NCBI RefSeq assembly: GCF_010093815.1
Contig: NW_022985550.1
Span: forward strand, 2,428,248-2,458,394
Origin: Pseudovirgaria hyperparasitica
Taxonomy: Eukaryota; Ascomycota; Dothideomycetes; Acrospermales; Acrospermaceae
Length of the DNA stretch: 30,147 nt
Reading direction: 5' to 3'
Within the stretch, counting starts at the first letter, position 1. Each line of letters starts with the position of its first letter. The notes beneath the pieces are model-generated. The model saw nothing but the letters and a program-made list of their open reading frames with translations, did not search any database and was not told where the DNA came from. Below, piece after piece: positions 18,888 through 29,593 of this stretch. The translations under genes were made by a program, and so were the position numbers.

Positions 18888-21800
18888 TACTTAATAGTGG
18901 GTCGGCCACTAACGTTATATTAACCTAACGAGCACGAGAACTTAACGCTAATATCTAAGCTCCAATAGGTGCTATGTTCCATGGTATCGACGGTCCCATT
19001 AAGTTATACGGTACCTATACCATTAAATACGGCATCTGGGATAGCGGAGGGAAATGGAAACTCTACTACTTAACCTTCATTGTGGTAGATAGTCCCTTCG
19101 ATATAATCCTAGGTATGCTATGGCTTAAGAAATATAACCTAAAACTAGACTTCCTTAAGAAGATAGCTGGCTGGCGTATAAATCTACCTTAATAGGAACT
19201 AGTGTAGCTTGTCAACGACGAACAATTCTAGAAAGATTACGAGAAGGCGATCTCTACTATCTACGTACTCTTACTCACGTAAAATAGCGAGCTTAGTATT
19301 AAAGCGGACGAAAACCTACTATATTAGTATAAAATATACTAACATGTCGCGTCAGCGATCGATTCCTCCGAACTACCTTAATACTAACCTACCGACCTTG
19401 CTATTGATCTCGAAGACGGCTAGTAACCTCTATATAGACCTATCTACCCTCTTTTAGAACCTGAGTTATAAGCCCTTCAAGAATATATTAAAAAGAACCT
19501 TACGTAAGGATAGATTAGGCCTAGTATATCTCTAGCCGGAGCTCTAATCCTCTTTATAAAGAAGAAGGATAGGAGCCTCCGTCTGTGTGTTAACTACCGT
19601 GGCCTAAATAATATCACGCGAAAGAATCGTTATCTACTACCTCTTATCTCCGAGTCTATTAATAGACTAGAACGCGTAAAGATCTTTACTAAGCTCGATC
19701 TACATGACGCCTACTATCGCCTTCGCATTAAGGAAGGCGACGAATAGAAAACGGCTTTTAGGACCTATTATAGATACTTTAAGTATACCGTGGTCCCTTT
19801 TAGACTAACTAACGCGCTAGGTACCTTCTAAGCATATATTAATAACGCGCTAGCAGGCCTACTCGACACGACATGTATCGTGTACCTAGATAATATCCTT
19901 ATCTTCTTAGATAACGAGGAGGAGTATATCTAGTACGTACATACAGTCCTAGATAGGCTAGAAAAGTATAAGCTATATATTAAGCTATCTAAATGCGAGT
20001 TCCATTAGGACCATGTTAACTTTCTTAGCTTCGTTATTACTAATCAAGGTATAACCATAGAGAGAGATAGAGTTACTACTATTATGGACTGGTCTAAACC
20101 AAAATCCGTTCGAGATATACGTGTCTTTATTAGCTTCGCTAACTACTACCGAAAATTTATTAAACACTTCTTCCGTTTAGCCGCACCACTTAATGCGCGT
20201 ACTACTACTACCGACTTATCTATTATGGTCCGTGGTGGATAGAAACAGCGTAATATCAAATCATAACCTATTAAATTAACTAAGGTTAAAAGAACATCCT
20301 TCGAGAAGATTAAAGAAGCATTCCTAACCGCCCTATTACTAGTATACTTCGACCTAACTAAACCTATTCGCGTCGAAACTAATGTATTAGGATTTATAAT
20401 CTCGGATATACTCTCCTAGCCTAGACTAATAGAGTCTAAAAAGGTCTAATAGTATCTAGTTGCGTTTTTCTCGCGCAAGATAGCCGACGTCGAGACTAGA
20501 TATACTATTTATAACTAAGAGCTACTAGTAATAGTAGAGTCGTTTAAGTAGTGGTAATATTATCTTAAAGGTACTATATATAACGTTAAGTTACTAACTA
20601 ATTACTATAACTTAAAGGGGTTTATGAGCATGACGGTTTTAAATCGTCGATAGATTTAATAGGCTAAGTAGCTTATAAATTTCTACTTTATAATCTACTA
20701 TCGACCTAGAAGTATAAACCTAGCTAATAGAATATTAAGAAGACCTAACTATGAAGAAGGCGCCTAGGATTATAGTAGCTATAGGGTCCTAGAGTAGCTA
20801 TAGACCCAACTCTTAAGGATAAGGTTAGATAATGAGTTATCCGACGATTAGCGAGATGCTAACGCCGATGCCGGTAATTAAATTTATGAGACCGAAGCCG
20901 GTAACTAAAGACGCGGTACCGAAGTCCCTAGCGAGCCATTTATCGGCGCTATTAGAGAGGGCGATAGTGCCCGGCGTGTATATTAAGTAGACCTCGCCTA
21001 GTTAATCGTGGATCTATAAAAGATAGACCCGACAGTTTTAAAGTTACGTAAAATATAGTAAGATAGGTTATTACGGACTAAAGTAGACTATAAGTGGACC
21101 TTCGTGGACGGCTTACTCTACTACGATGGAAAGTACTATATACCGATAGGCAACGCACGATTTACCGTAGTTAGCCGATACCATAACGCTAACCTAGTAG
21201 GACATTTCGGGTATATACGCACCCTAAGCTCGATTTATTAGTACTATTTTTAGGAAGATATACCTAAGTATATCGAAGAATAGATAGCTACTTATCCGAT
21301 TTATTAAAGAATAAAGGCACCTAGGCATAAGCCATATAGGAACTTACAGCCTCTACTAGTCCCCCTCTTTATATAGGAAGATATTACTATAGATTTTATA
21401 GTTAACTTACCTCTAAGCGAGATGCTTAGGATAAGTTATAATTTAATTCTTATTATCGTGGATAGACTTATAAAGATATCTAGGTACGTCCCTATGTAGA
21501 AGACGATTACATTAAAAGAACTAGCACAAGTATTCTAGAATAAGATTATTAAGGTCCATGGTATACTAAAAAGGATCGTTACGGACCGAGGGAGTACATT
21601 CACGTCCAAATTCTAGACGTTATTCTGCGAAATGGCCGGCATAAATAGAAATATATTAATAGTATTCCATCTATAAACAGATGGTTAGATAGAGCGATAG
21701 AACCAAATGCTCGAGGCCTACCTTCGTGCATTCTACAATTTCGAATAAGATAACTAGGCCTCTCTACTAAGCATAGTAGAATTCGCGTATAATAATAGTC

Positions 21801-22762
21801 GTTATAGTATAATAGGTGTCACGCCCTTCTAGGCAAACCTAGGACGTAGTCTAAGGACAGGTTTCGAACCTTACACGGTCTAGTTCGACCGAACGATAGA
21901 TGTTAACGTCCACGCGCAGGAACTAGCGATTAAAATCTTTAAAACCGCACGCAACTATCGCGTAATAATCTAGTAAGCGAATAAGTCGTATATAAAGTAC
22001 TATAATAGATTAGTTAAAGATTAAGCGTACGAGGAGAGAGACGAAGTCCTCCTTAACGTCTATAATATACGAACGTTAAGAGTGAATAAAAAGCTCGATT
22101 ATAAAATGGCTAGTCCCTTCCGAATCAAACGTTACATCGGCATAAGAGCCTACGAGCTCGACCTAGGAAACGACATGAAAGTCTATAATGTATTCTACGT
22201 CTTATTACTTAAAAGGTTTCGATCTAACGTGTATAAACGCACGAACGTGTAATTACACTCTATTATGCCCTAAGATAGACTAGACGTGTACGAAGTGGAC
22301 TATATTATCGAACATAGGCTCGATAAGAACGGTGTCTAAAAGTATCGAATCTATTGGAAGAACTACACCGAGGATAAGGACACCTAGGAACCTACGGTGT
22401 ATATCTTAAGTGCCGCGATAGCTATATATAAATAGAGGTTATAGGATAACACGTTACTACCATAAACCTAGCGCCGTTAGGGCCGTCGTAAAAAGAAGAA
22501 GGATGCCGTAGAGAACGAAGTGTTAAATCACGAATCCTAAACGCACACTAGGAAAACTCTATAAGGCAGCCCTATAATTTAAGCGATGCACGGTTACCAA
22601 ACGCGAAGAAAACGTAAATAACCGTTATAGACACGCGACGCGATATATTATAATAGAATAACATGGAGAAGTCTAGAATGGACTAATATAGACTATTACA
22701 CACGAGAAGAACATAGAACTAAGAAACTAAAAAGGTACCCTACTACGGAATTAAACTCGTAA
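18842..22762 (+). pseudogene. gypsy-C pol (PR-RT-RNase H-IN-chromodomain)
   Basis: This is the polyprotein of the element, -1 relative to gag. The protease box at 18890..18901 reads LNSG (Asp lost) followed by SATNVILT. Its C-terminal half is an uninterrupted 72-codon stretch from ATG 18974 to 19192 ending in IILGMLWLKKYNLKLDF. RT is well preserved ([20 protein letters not shown] near 19535; catalytic box YLDN at 19883..19894). RNase H has VETNVLGF near 20373 (Asp to Asn) and VAFFSRKIADVETRY near 20460. Integrase keeps its full D,D(35)E triad: Asp near 21391, Asp at 21584, Glu at 21692. A chromodomain (YEVDYIIEHRLDKNG near 22290, then YRIYWKNYTEDKDT) follows, with a basic tail to about 22762. 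Confidence 0.9.
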
Positions 22763-23058
22763 TATATAACATAAAAGGTTAGAGTACCCGAACCGATAAC
22801 CACTAGGCCACTGGTTCGGGTACTCTAATATAATTTAGAGAGATAAACTAATTTATATACGATGCCCACACTTAAGTAACTCAAAGGAAATTAGAATCTA
22901 AAATTCAATAGTTATAGAATAAATAAGAACGCATATAATATCATTAAGTTAAGAATTAAATTACTAGAAAACTAGTAGATAGGTATCTAAACGGTCTAAA
23001 AAGGACTAAAACGGACAGAAACCAGGTAGATAGAGCCAACACACACCATATAGAAACC
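22763..23058. other. Post-pol spacer of gypsy-C
   Basis: This roughly 300-bp AT-rich stretch has no convincing reading frame of its own. It contains the strong hairpin at 22779..22828. Confidence 0.6.
22779..22828. repeat. 16-bp perfect inverted repeat with tRNA-like loop
   Basis: The arms ttagagtacccgaacc and ggttcgggtactctaa pair perfectly around an 18-nt loop. On the minus strand the loop and arm contain tggcctagtgg, which fits the tRNA A-box consensus, followed five bases later by ggttcgggtac, resembling a B box. The spacing is far too short for a tRNA gene. It may be a processing/packaging hairpin or a collapsed tRNA-derived relic. Confidence 0.75.
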
Positions 23059-24384
23059 CTAGTAAACAGAGCCATAGAGCTACTCCTCTATCTTATTATT
23101 ACTCTTAGAGCGTAGTAAACGAACTAACCGAGTAATAGAGCGACGGAGGTTAGAGACCTTATCCTCTAGAGTAACCACGCGCTCGGTTAGAGCCTAGTAA
23201 GACGACGACTAAGCGCTAGAGCGGAGCGACTAGACCTAAAGTTAGCTAACACGGTCTAGAATAATCTAGAATAGAATATATACCCTCTTACGAGGTAACT
23301 TAGAAGGAGAACTAGTAGATCTCTTACGAGACCCGTTAGTAGCACGAGGTAGGCGGGAAGGAATAGCACGAATCTCTTCTGCGGCCTTAGTAGCCAAAAC
23401 CGACTCCCTAGAATAGGTAGCCTAAGCGCTAGGAATCTCGCGGCGACTGAAAATTATAAGCTAAGGCTAATAATAATTAACGGTTTCTAAACTTACACTT
23501 TAATAACCTCTAGAAAGAGCTTATAGCGCTCCCTAAACTCCCTACGCATAGAAGCTAGGTAACCGCTAGAACCGCCGAGAGTCTCGCGGACGCGAAGATC
23601 GTTATATATATCTTATACACGAATAGGAACCTAAAAACGTATTAGCATGGATGACTTTAGATTACCCTAGACTAAAATAGCCTAATAGACTTATCTAAAG
23701 ACAAACTTTACCGAGGACGGTATAGCGGCGGTAGCGGGTAGGGAGCTTAAAGATTAGGTATATAGGCCCGTCGCGGTTAGTAGAGTAGTAGCTAATACTA
23801 GAGTTAGAGCGGAAGAGATATTTAGAGCTGGTGGCGTGAGCCTTAATATACTTAAAGTATATCGAACCGTAGTTCGCCGTTTTCCTATGGCGTAAACCGC
23901 GACCACGTTTAGTATCTTCGGCGACCTAGGCCTTATTATTACTAGGGCTAGGTTTAGAGCGAATATTAAGGTCCTAAAAGGACCTAGAGTAACTAAGTCG
24001 GTCTATGTTAGACCGAAAAGAGGAACGGCGTTTAGAGCGAGGCGGCGAAGGCGTGAACTCTCGATTATCGTCTACGACGAGATCTTCTTTATCCTCTAAA
24101 GAAGGTAGAGTAGATAGGCGGCGCGAGTAGGTGTAGGTAGGCTTTATAGCTACCTCTTCCGTAATACTAGTACTAGGATTACCTAGATTAGAGCGACCAG
24201 TGGCCACGTTAGTAGTAATAGTAGTAGTAGCCTTAGCTACCTTCTTCTCTAACTTAGAGCGTGCCTTTATACCACTATAATAAGTGGATTTTTTGGCCGG
24301 TGTAGCCGGGGTAGAGGCAATCCCTTTAGAGCGAGTCTTGCGAGAGGAGGAGGTAGGCTTAGGAATAGAACTAGTATTAGATAT
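23059..24384 (-). pseudogene. Antisense accessory reading frame in gypsy-C tail, unknown
   Basis: A minus-strand frame of about 440 codons lies between pol and the 3' LTR, opposite to gag-pol. The likely start is ATA at 24384 (presumed ATG); the first 136 codons (24384..23977) have no stop, and the rest has about 20 TAG/TAA interruptions. The N-terminal third is basic and Ser/Thr/Pro-rich (KPTSSSRKTRSKGIASTPAT near 24360; EFTPSPPRSKRRSSFRS near 24060). The middle is a more folded-looking segment (NRDGPIYLIFKLPTRYRR near 23770). The C-terminus is a likely coiled coil (LTERVVTLEDKVSNLRRSIT near 23170). Basic, disordered N-terminus plus coiled coil suggests a nuclear or nucleic-acid-binding protein, but I recognise no family. 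It could be a transposon gene or captured host sequence. Confidence 0.6.
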
Positions 24385-24420
24385 CTATACACACACGTTA
24401 GCTAGAGATCTAAGAGTAGA

Positions 24421-24868
24421 ATACTCGTTCAGTCTTAAAGGCGATTAAAAAAGCTAAATCAGTAACCGTAATAACGCGAATAGATTACATAGGACCAGCT
24501 CTAACGAAAATAGACCACTCTAGACCCGAACGGATCTAAACTAAAGGAGATAGTATACGAATTAACGACTTACCTTAAGAGTAAGGTAGATATACTAGAG
24601 AAGAAAATTCAGAATAAGAGAACTAAATATAAGCTTAGTTAATATAGCGGTTACATGACCCGCGGAGCTACCTCTAAGGCAGTAGCTATGAAGTAAGGGA
24701 TGAGCGCGTATATAAATAAAAGTAAACTAGAGCTCGAGTTTACCGATATAAAGACTATCAATAATATTATATAGATTCAATTAGATGCGCGTATAAACAT
24801 AACGCTTATAGAATTACGGATTTATATATAGCTAAGTACTTCGGGGCGAAGCATAAAAAGAAGAAGGA
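24421..24868 (+). pseudogene. Sense accessory frame next to gypsy-C 3' LTR, unknown
   Basis: A plus-strand frame of about 150 codons starts near 24421 (ATA, presumed ATG), only 36 bp from the antisense frame start, and runs into the polypurine tract. It has Gln-type stops early, then ELTTYLKSKVDILEKKIQNK near 24559, a clear coiled-coil-like stretch, and later KLELEFTDIKTINNII near 24724 and INITLIELRIYI near 24795 with a basic RSIKRRR end. The last part vaguely resembles the linker found before retropepsin domains in some fungal gag-protease proteins, but no protease follows because the LTR begins. It is probably a truncated or captured fragment; its function is unknown. Confidence 0.45.
24855..24868 (+). 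other. gypsy-C polypurine tract
   Basis: aaaaagaagaagga ends three bases before the 3' LTR and is a textbook plus-strand primer. Confidence 0.75.
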
Positions 24869-24871
24869 TAT

Positions 24872-25111
24872 TATTAGGGTTAACACTAGGATAGACTTAA
24901 CTAGACCACTATGGTCTAGTACGGTCCGTGATAGGTGGACCCAGGGTAAGCTAGCTAGAATAAGCGAGACCACTATATAAGTAGGCCGCACATACTTAAT
25001 TCCTACTCTTTAGGAATCAACCTCGTTAGGAGAGTAGACTACCCTTCTAAATATATTCCCGAATCCTCCTATGACCTGTTAGACTACTATCCTACGTCTA
25101 TAATCCTTATA
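24872..25111 (+). repeat. gypsy-C 3' LTR (240 bp)
   Basis: This is the partner of 17101..17340 with transitions only, followed by tccgg. It keeps the TATA box and, unlike the 5' copy, the less mutated aggaatcaa. Confidence 0.95.
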
Positions 25112-25116
25112 TCCGG
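25112..25116. repeat. Target-site duplication of gypsy-C, right copy (tccgg)
   Basis: It is identical to 17096..17100. LINE-2 ORF1 resumes directly after it, matching LINE-1 from 11920 on. Confidence 0.93.
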
Positions 25117-26215
25117 GACCTTATCTAGAACCTAAGAGGAATTATAGAGGAAGAAAGGAAGTCGCCACGAGAGGAACCTAGTAGTAGGCTCGACCGAATA
25201 GAAGCCAGTCTACGGAGAATCTAGAAAGAGCTATCCTAAGGTAAGCGCCCTAACACGTAGGCTTAGATTATAGTAATACCCGGAGCCACCATACTAAGGA
25301 CTACTAGGACCATAGATAGAGTATATAGTATACGTATTATAATCTAGAATAAGGACACGCTAGCGTAGGTCTAACGGGCATCCCTAAAGGAAATTATAAA
25401 TAAGATTAATGAATAGAAAGGAATATGGTCGAGCGTTATAGCTACTAAAGTTACGCTAGGTAGGGTAGTACTTACTACTATAATAAATACTACGTAGTAA
25501 AATATCTTACGAGATCCGAACGCGATAGGTAGTATCTTCCCCAGCGCGTCTATTAGAGTAGCTATATACCCGATTATAGTATATATAGTACCCGTATAGG
25601 GATAGGCTATCGGAGCGGAGGATATTACGTGTATAGAATAATCTAACACGCGAAAATACCTAGGGATTAAGATCGTAAAAGCGTGGTAGAAGAACCTATA
25701 GGCGATTAAGACGACGGCGAAAAAACACTCTACTATAATTATAGAGCTCCGAGACCCCGCCCTTATATAACGCATTATATAGGAGGGATTCCTAATAGAA
25801 GAAGAGCTCCTTATAGCCGAGCTATAGGATAGGGCATAGGTAATAATATAGTGCTTTAACTATTAAGGGTATAGATATACTATATAAAGGTGCTTATAGA
25901 AGACTAAGTACGGATAGTACCGTGGGGACCATACTACCTAGGAGTGCCCTTATAAACCGCGAGGAGACGGACTAAGAAATAGGGACATAGTATAGTATTT
26001 AAACTACGACGGGAAACACCCGTCGTAGTCGTTAACGTGCATAAAATATAAATAGGTTATAGAATACATTCGCATAATAAAAGCGAGAGACGCAAGATAG
26101 TTATAGAATATAACACCTACTACGAGCCCTTCCTTTATAACACCCCTAATCTCCCCTCCGGAAGATAGTTAGGCGGGATAGTAGACTATCCCGAAGACGA
26201 TAGGACGACTAAAAG
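25117..26215 (+). pseudogene. LINE-2 ORF1, downstream piece
   Basis: This is the same protein as LINE-1 ORF1. It lacks its beginning, which lies before 17100 on the other side of gypsy-C. The conserved core shows RDPNAIGSIFPSASIRVAIY near 25515 and the AW box near 25680. The zinc-knuckle region near 25850..25990 keeps more cysteines than LINE-1 (CFNY and RC, then ECPYKPRG), because RIP hit different sites in the two copies. Interruption by gypsy-C plus RIP stops make it non-functional. Confidence 0.8.
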
Positions 26216-26249
26216 GCATAGTTAAAGCCGCTACCGCGCGAGGATAGTC

Positions 26250-29200
26250 GCGCCTCCGAGGAATAAGTATATAGGTATATATACTTTCTAGTACCTAATA
26301 AGGGACTAGAATATACTCTAAATTATATAGGTAAACATATAATATAAAAGAGAGAACTAGGCGACGCTCCTCGAAGAGACTAGGGCTATAATACTCGCCA
26401 TCTAGGAACCCTATAAATACTACTAGACGAGTAAACCAACCACACACCCCGGATACTATACTATACACCCTCTAGGACTAGAAAGACGAGTTCTCTTCCA
26501 CATTTATAGGTTAATACTACTCTTATTATGGTCGTATACTAAGCGCGATAACCTTAGGATAACACTACACCTATAAATAGATATAGGCCCCCTATATATA
26601 TATAACATATATAACTAATAACGTATACTTATACTAGACGAGATACTCGAGGGTACTACGGAACTAGAGTAATATATCCTCCTAGGAGACTTTAACCTCT
26701 ACTACTAATAGTAGAGAGGCCTAGCTATAGTTAGGGAAGAACTTAGAGTAAGGGAACTACGCACCCACTACCACGACTTCCTATACCTACTCACACCTAT
26801 AGAATAAGTTATATAGAAAAAACATAAATAGGACGAAGACGGGTCCACGCTTAACCTTACCTTCGCCACGGAGTATATTAGTTACCGGATCTAATACTAC
26901 CACCTAGGCTAGGTATAGACGGATTCCGACCACGAATACATAGAAACCGTAATAAATATATATACCCTAAATAAATAACGGGGACGATAGATATAGAAGG
27001 ACACCGACTAGGAAAAGTACCTAAAGGACCTAGAATCGGCGATTCTAGATCTCTCTATAGTCGATATATCTAATGACCTAGCTATAGACTAGGCCGTATA
27101 GATACTCCTATAAATATACTAGAATATAAGAAATAAACACGTACTATACCGAATATACCGGCCCCCGGAAGTAAAGGGGATTCCTTAAGTATAGGAAAGT
27201 AGATAAGACGCCTAAAGGCTATATAGACGCGTATACTATACGAGAACACCCGAGTCGTAGAAAGAATAGAAGGAAGCGATATAATAACGCGATAAAGTCC
27301 TCTATAACGAAAGGCGTAAATAGTAGCGTATAATTACTAGTTAATAGATATAATACGTAATAGGGCTATAGCGTATAGCGAAATAGGCCAAGGGCGTAGA
27401 CACTCCGACACCCCCGCTACTTATGCCTCCCCTAATATATTAGAGGAGAACATACTCTACGGGCCTTAAGAAAACTAAGGCCCTACGGGAGGCTATATTC
27501 CCTCTCCCGGAACTAGTAGATCTATTAGACGTTCACGGCGCCGAATATCTATATATGGTAGATATCCCCGAAGAAGTTACGGAGGAGGATAGACTTAATA
27601 TTATTAAGATACTCCTAAATGATAAAGTACCCGGACTAGATGGAATTCTAAATCGATGCCTAAAAAGTACTATAAAAGCGACCCTACCACTTATTACTCG
27701 TATATTCTAAGTATATATCACGTAGGGGTACCACCCCTAGAGCTTCCGAGTCGTCTATACTATTATACTCCTAAAGCTAGGAAAGAGCCCTAACTCCCTA
27801 AAGGGATAGAGACTAATCGCCCTTCTCTTCTACCTAGGTAAGATACTAGAGACTATAATAGCAAAGAAGATAAGTACCGCAGTATAGGAATATAATCTCC
27901 TCCCTCCGAACTAGAAGGTAAAGGTAGATAGCTCCCTAATAATAGCTATCTAATATATTATTAAAGTCGTCTAGGCCGTATAGAAATAGGGACGGGTAGT
28001 ATCGCTTCTCTCCCTCGATATGGCCGGAGCGTTTAATAAGGTAAACCATATAAGACTTATTCATAACCTCCGGATAAGACGAATACTAGAATAGATTATA
28101 CGCTTTATATAGTTATTCCTTATAGGAAGAATAACTTAGATATATATCCCTAGGTACTAGAGTAAATATAAAGAGACGGTATACGGCATCCTATAAGGGA
28201 GCACCATCTCTCCGATCCTATTCCTCTTCTTTATAGTAGACCTTCTTTAAGGAATAAAGTATATAGAGGTAGTTAGATACGCCGATAATATATACCTCCT
28301 AGCTATTAATAATAATACTAACCGAACGTATAGACGACTAGAATAGAACTACGAGAGGTGCCTCTAGTAGGTAAAACGCTATAGAATAAAGTTCGCCCCG
28401 GAGAAATACTAGCTCATACACTTTATTAATCGTTAAGGAAAATAGATAACTAGGGAAGGCGAACGACGCCCCCGAATCGACGTATTTAATAAACTACTAG
28501 TATAAAGCATACGCGCGCTCGGAGTTATACTAGATAGTAAGCTTAAATAGGGACCATAAGTGGTATACGCCGTCTCTAGGGCCCTCTAGATAGAAGCCGC
28601 TATATAACGGATTATAGCCTCCACGTAGGGAACCGCCCGGGATAAGGCACGCTAGCTATATATATCTATAGTACGACCCGCCTTTACGTACGGACACGAG
28701 TACTAATATACAGCCCTTATATAGACTAGGCGAATAAAGCTTAAATCTATATAGAACCGTATACTCCGTCTTATATTAGGCGTATATAAAGCTACTAATA
28801 TAGTACTACTACGACGCGAGATAGACGTTATAAGTATATATAACTTCTACTAGATATAGAGGGTGGTATACTTTACTAAATAATAAGTATAGGAACGTAT
28901 AGGAAACGTAGAATATACTTTCGCCGCGCTACGCGCATGAATTAGTATATATTACCGTGTACTCCTATATATAGGCCGGAATCGAATATAGTATAGGTGC
29001 TTAATAGAAGCCGACTCTAGCTAAGTAGTATAAGAAGTCCAAGATAACCCGGACGCTCTCCTAGACTAGTAGAGCCTTTAAGAACTTATAAAAAATATAC
29101 GGTCGTGGACTTAAGATAAGTAGAAAGAGGCACTCTATACCTACTAGACCTCCTAGTAGAATAGGTACCTAGAGTGGATTCGAGGGCCATAGAAGGAACT

Positions 29201-29502
29201 AAGTAAATAGATATATAAAGGGCTAATAAAAGCCTAAGCATCTATACTCATCTAAGCCCGAATGGGCGCTATAGAACTCCTATACTATATCTATAAGAGA
29301 GGCGTTCCCGATACCTCCCTATAGTATAAGGCGTATAGCCGGAGAGGTATAATACGCCACTATCTAGCTATATACCCTAACCTCTATATATAACGGTAAT
29401 AGCTTATCTACGTTACGAAGACTTTAGATATCGTATAATAGCTTAATAAGTACCCTAAGGATGTCTCCTAATAGATACTTATATATCTACTACTCCTCTA
29501 GT
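26250..29502 (+). pseudogene. LINE-2 ORF2 (AP-endonuclease and reverse transcriptase)
   Basis: It is homologous to LINE-1 ORF2 over its whole length. The endonuclease keeps LLGDFN at 26679..26696 and, unlike LINE-1, an intact SDHEYIET box (Asp at 26928). RT has LDMAGAFNKVN near 28016 and a catalytic box changed to YADN at 28278..28289, the opposite pattern of loss from LINE-1. The C-terminal CCHC region is near 29330..29385. The frame ends around 29490..29502, shortly after the last homology with LINE-1. Frequent TAG/TAA stops show it is dead. Confidence 0.86.
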
Positions 29503-29593
29503 ACTAGTAGACCTAGAAAGATATACTAGAAGAGACCCGGTATACGCCGGTAGTAACCCGATATATACCGGAAGAACCCCGGGAGAACCCCGA

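Larger units (their letters stand above)
17101..25111 (+). mobile_element. gypsy-C: full-length Ty3/gypsy chromovirus with divergent accessory frames
   Basis: This is a complete 8,011-bp element: 240-bp LTRs, a 41-bp leader, gag, pol with PR-RT-RNase H-IN and a chromodomain, then about 2.1 kb of extra sequence and a polypurine tract. It is inserted into LINE-2 ORF1 with a tccgg duplication. RIP damage is clear but lighter than in gypsy-B; TG and CA persist, for example through RT and around 18960..19190. Element length is raised by the tail, which holds a 16-bp-stem hairpin, a long antisense frame and a short sense frame. Confidence 0.93.

Noticed and set aside
19209-19457. Plus-strand frame of 82 codons
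   Set aside because: It is out of phase with gypsy-C pol, which can be followed through this interval (DLAIDLEDG before RT) with RIP stops.
19985-20167. Minus-strand frame of 60 codons
   Set aside because: Antisense shadow of the well preserved gypsy-C RT.
22782-22827. A tRNA gene on the minus strand
   Set aside because: A- and B-box-like motifs are present but only five bases apart, with no anticodon arm or acceptor fold. Only a tRNA-like hairpin is supported.
25371-25775. Open minus-strand frame of 134 codons
   Set aside because: Shadow of LINE-2 ORF1, as above. Its similarity to 12168..12530 only reflects the homology of the two LINEs.
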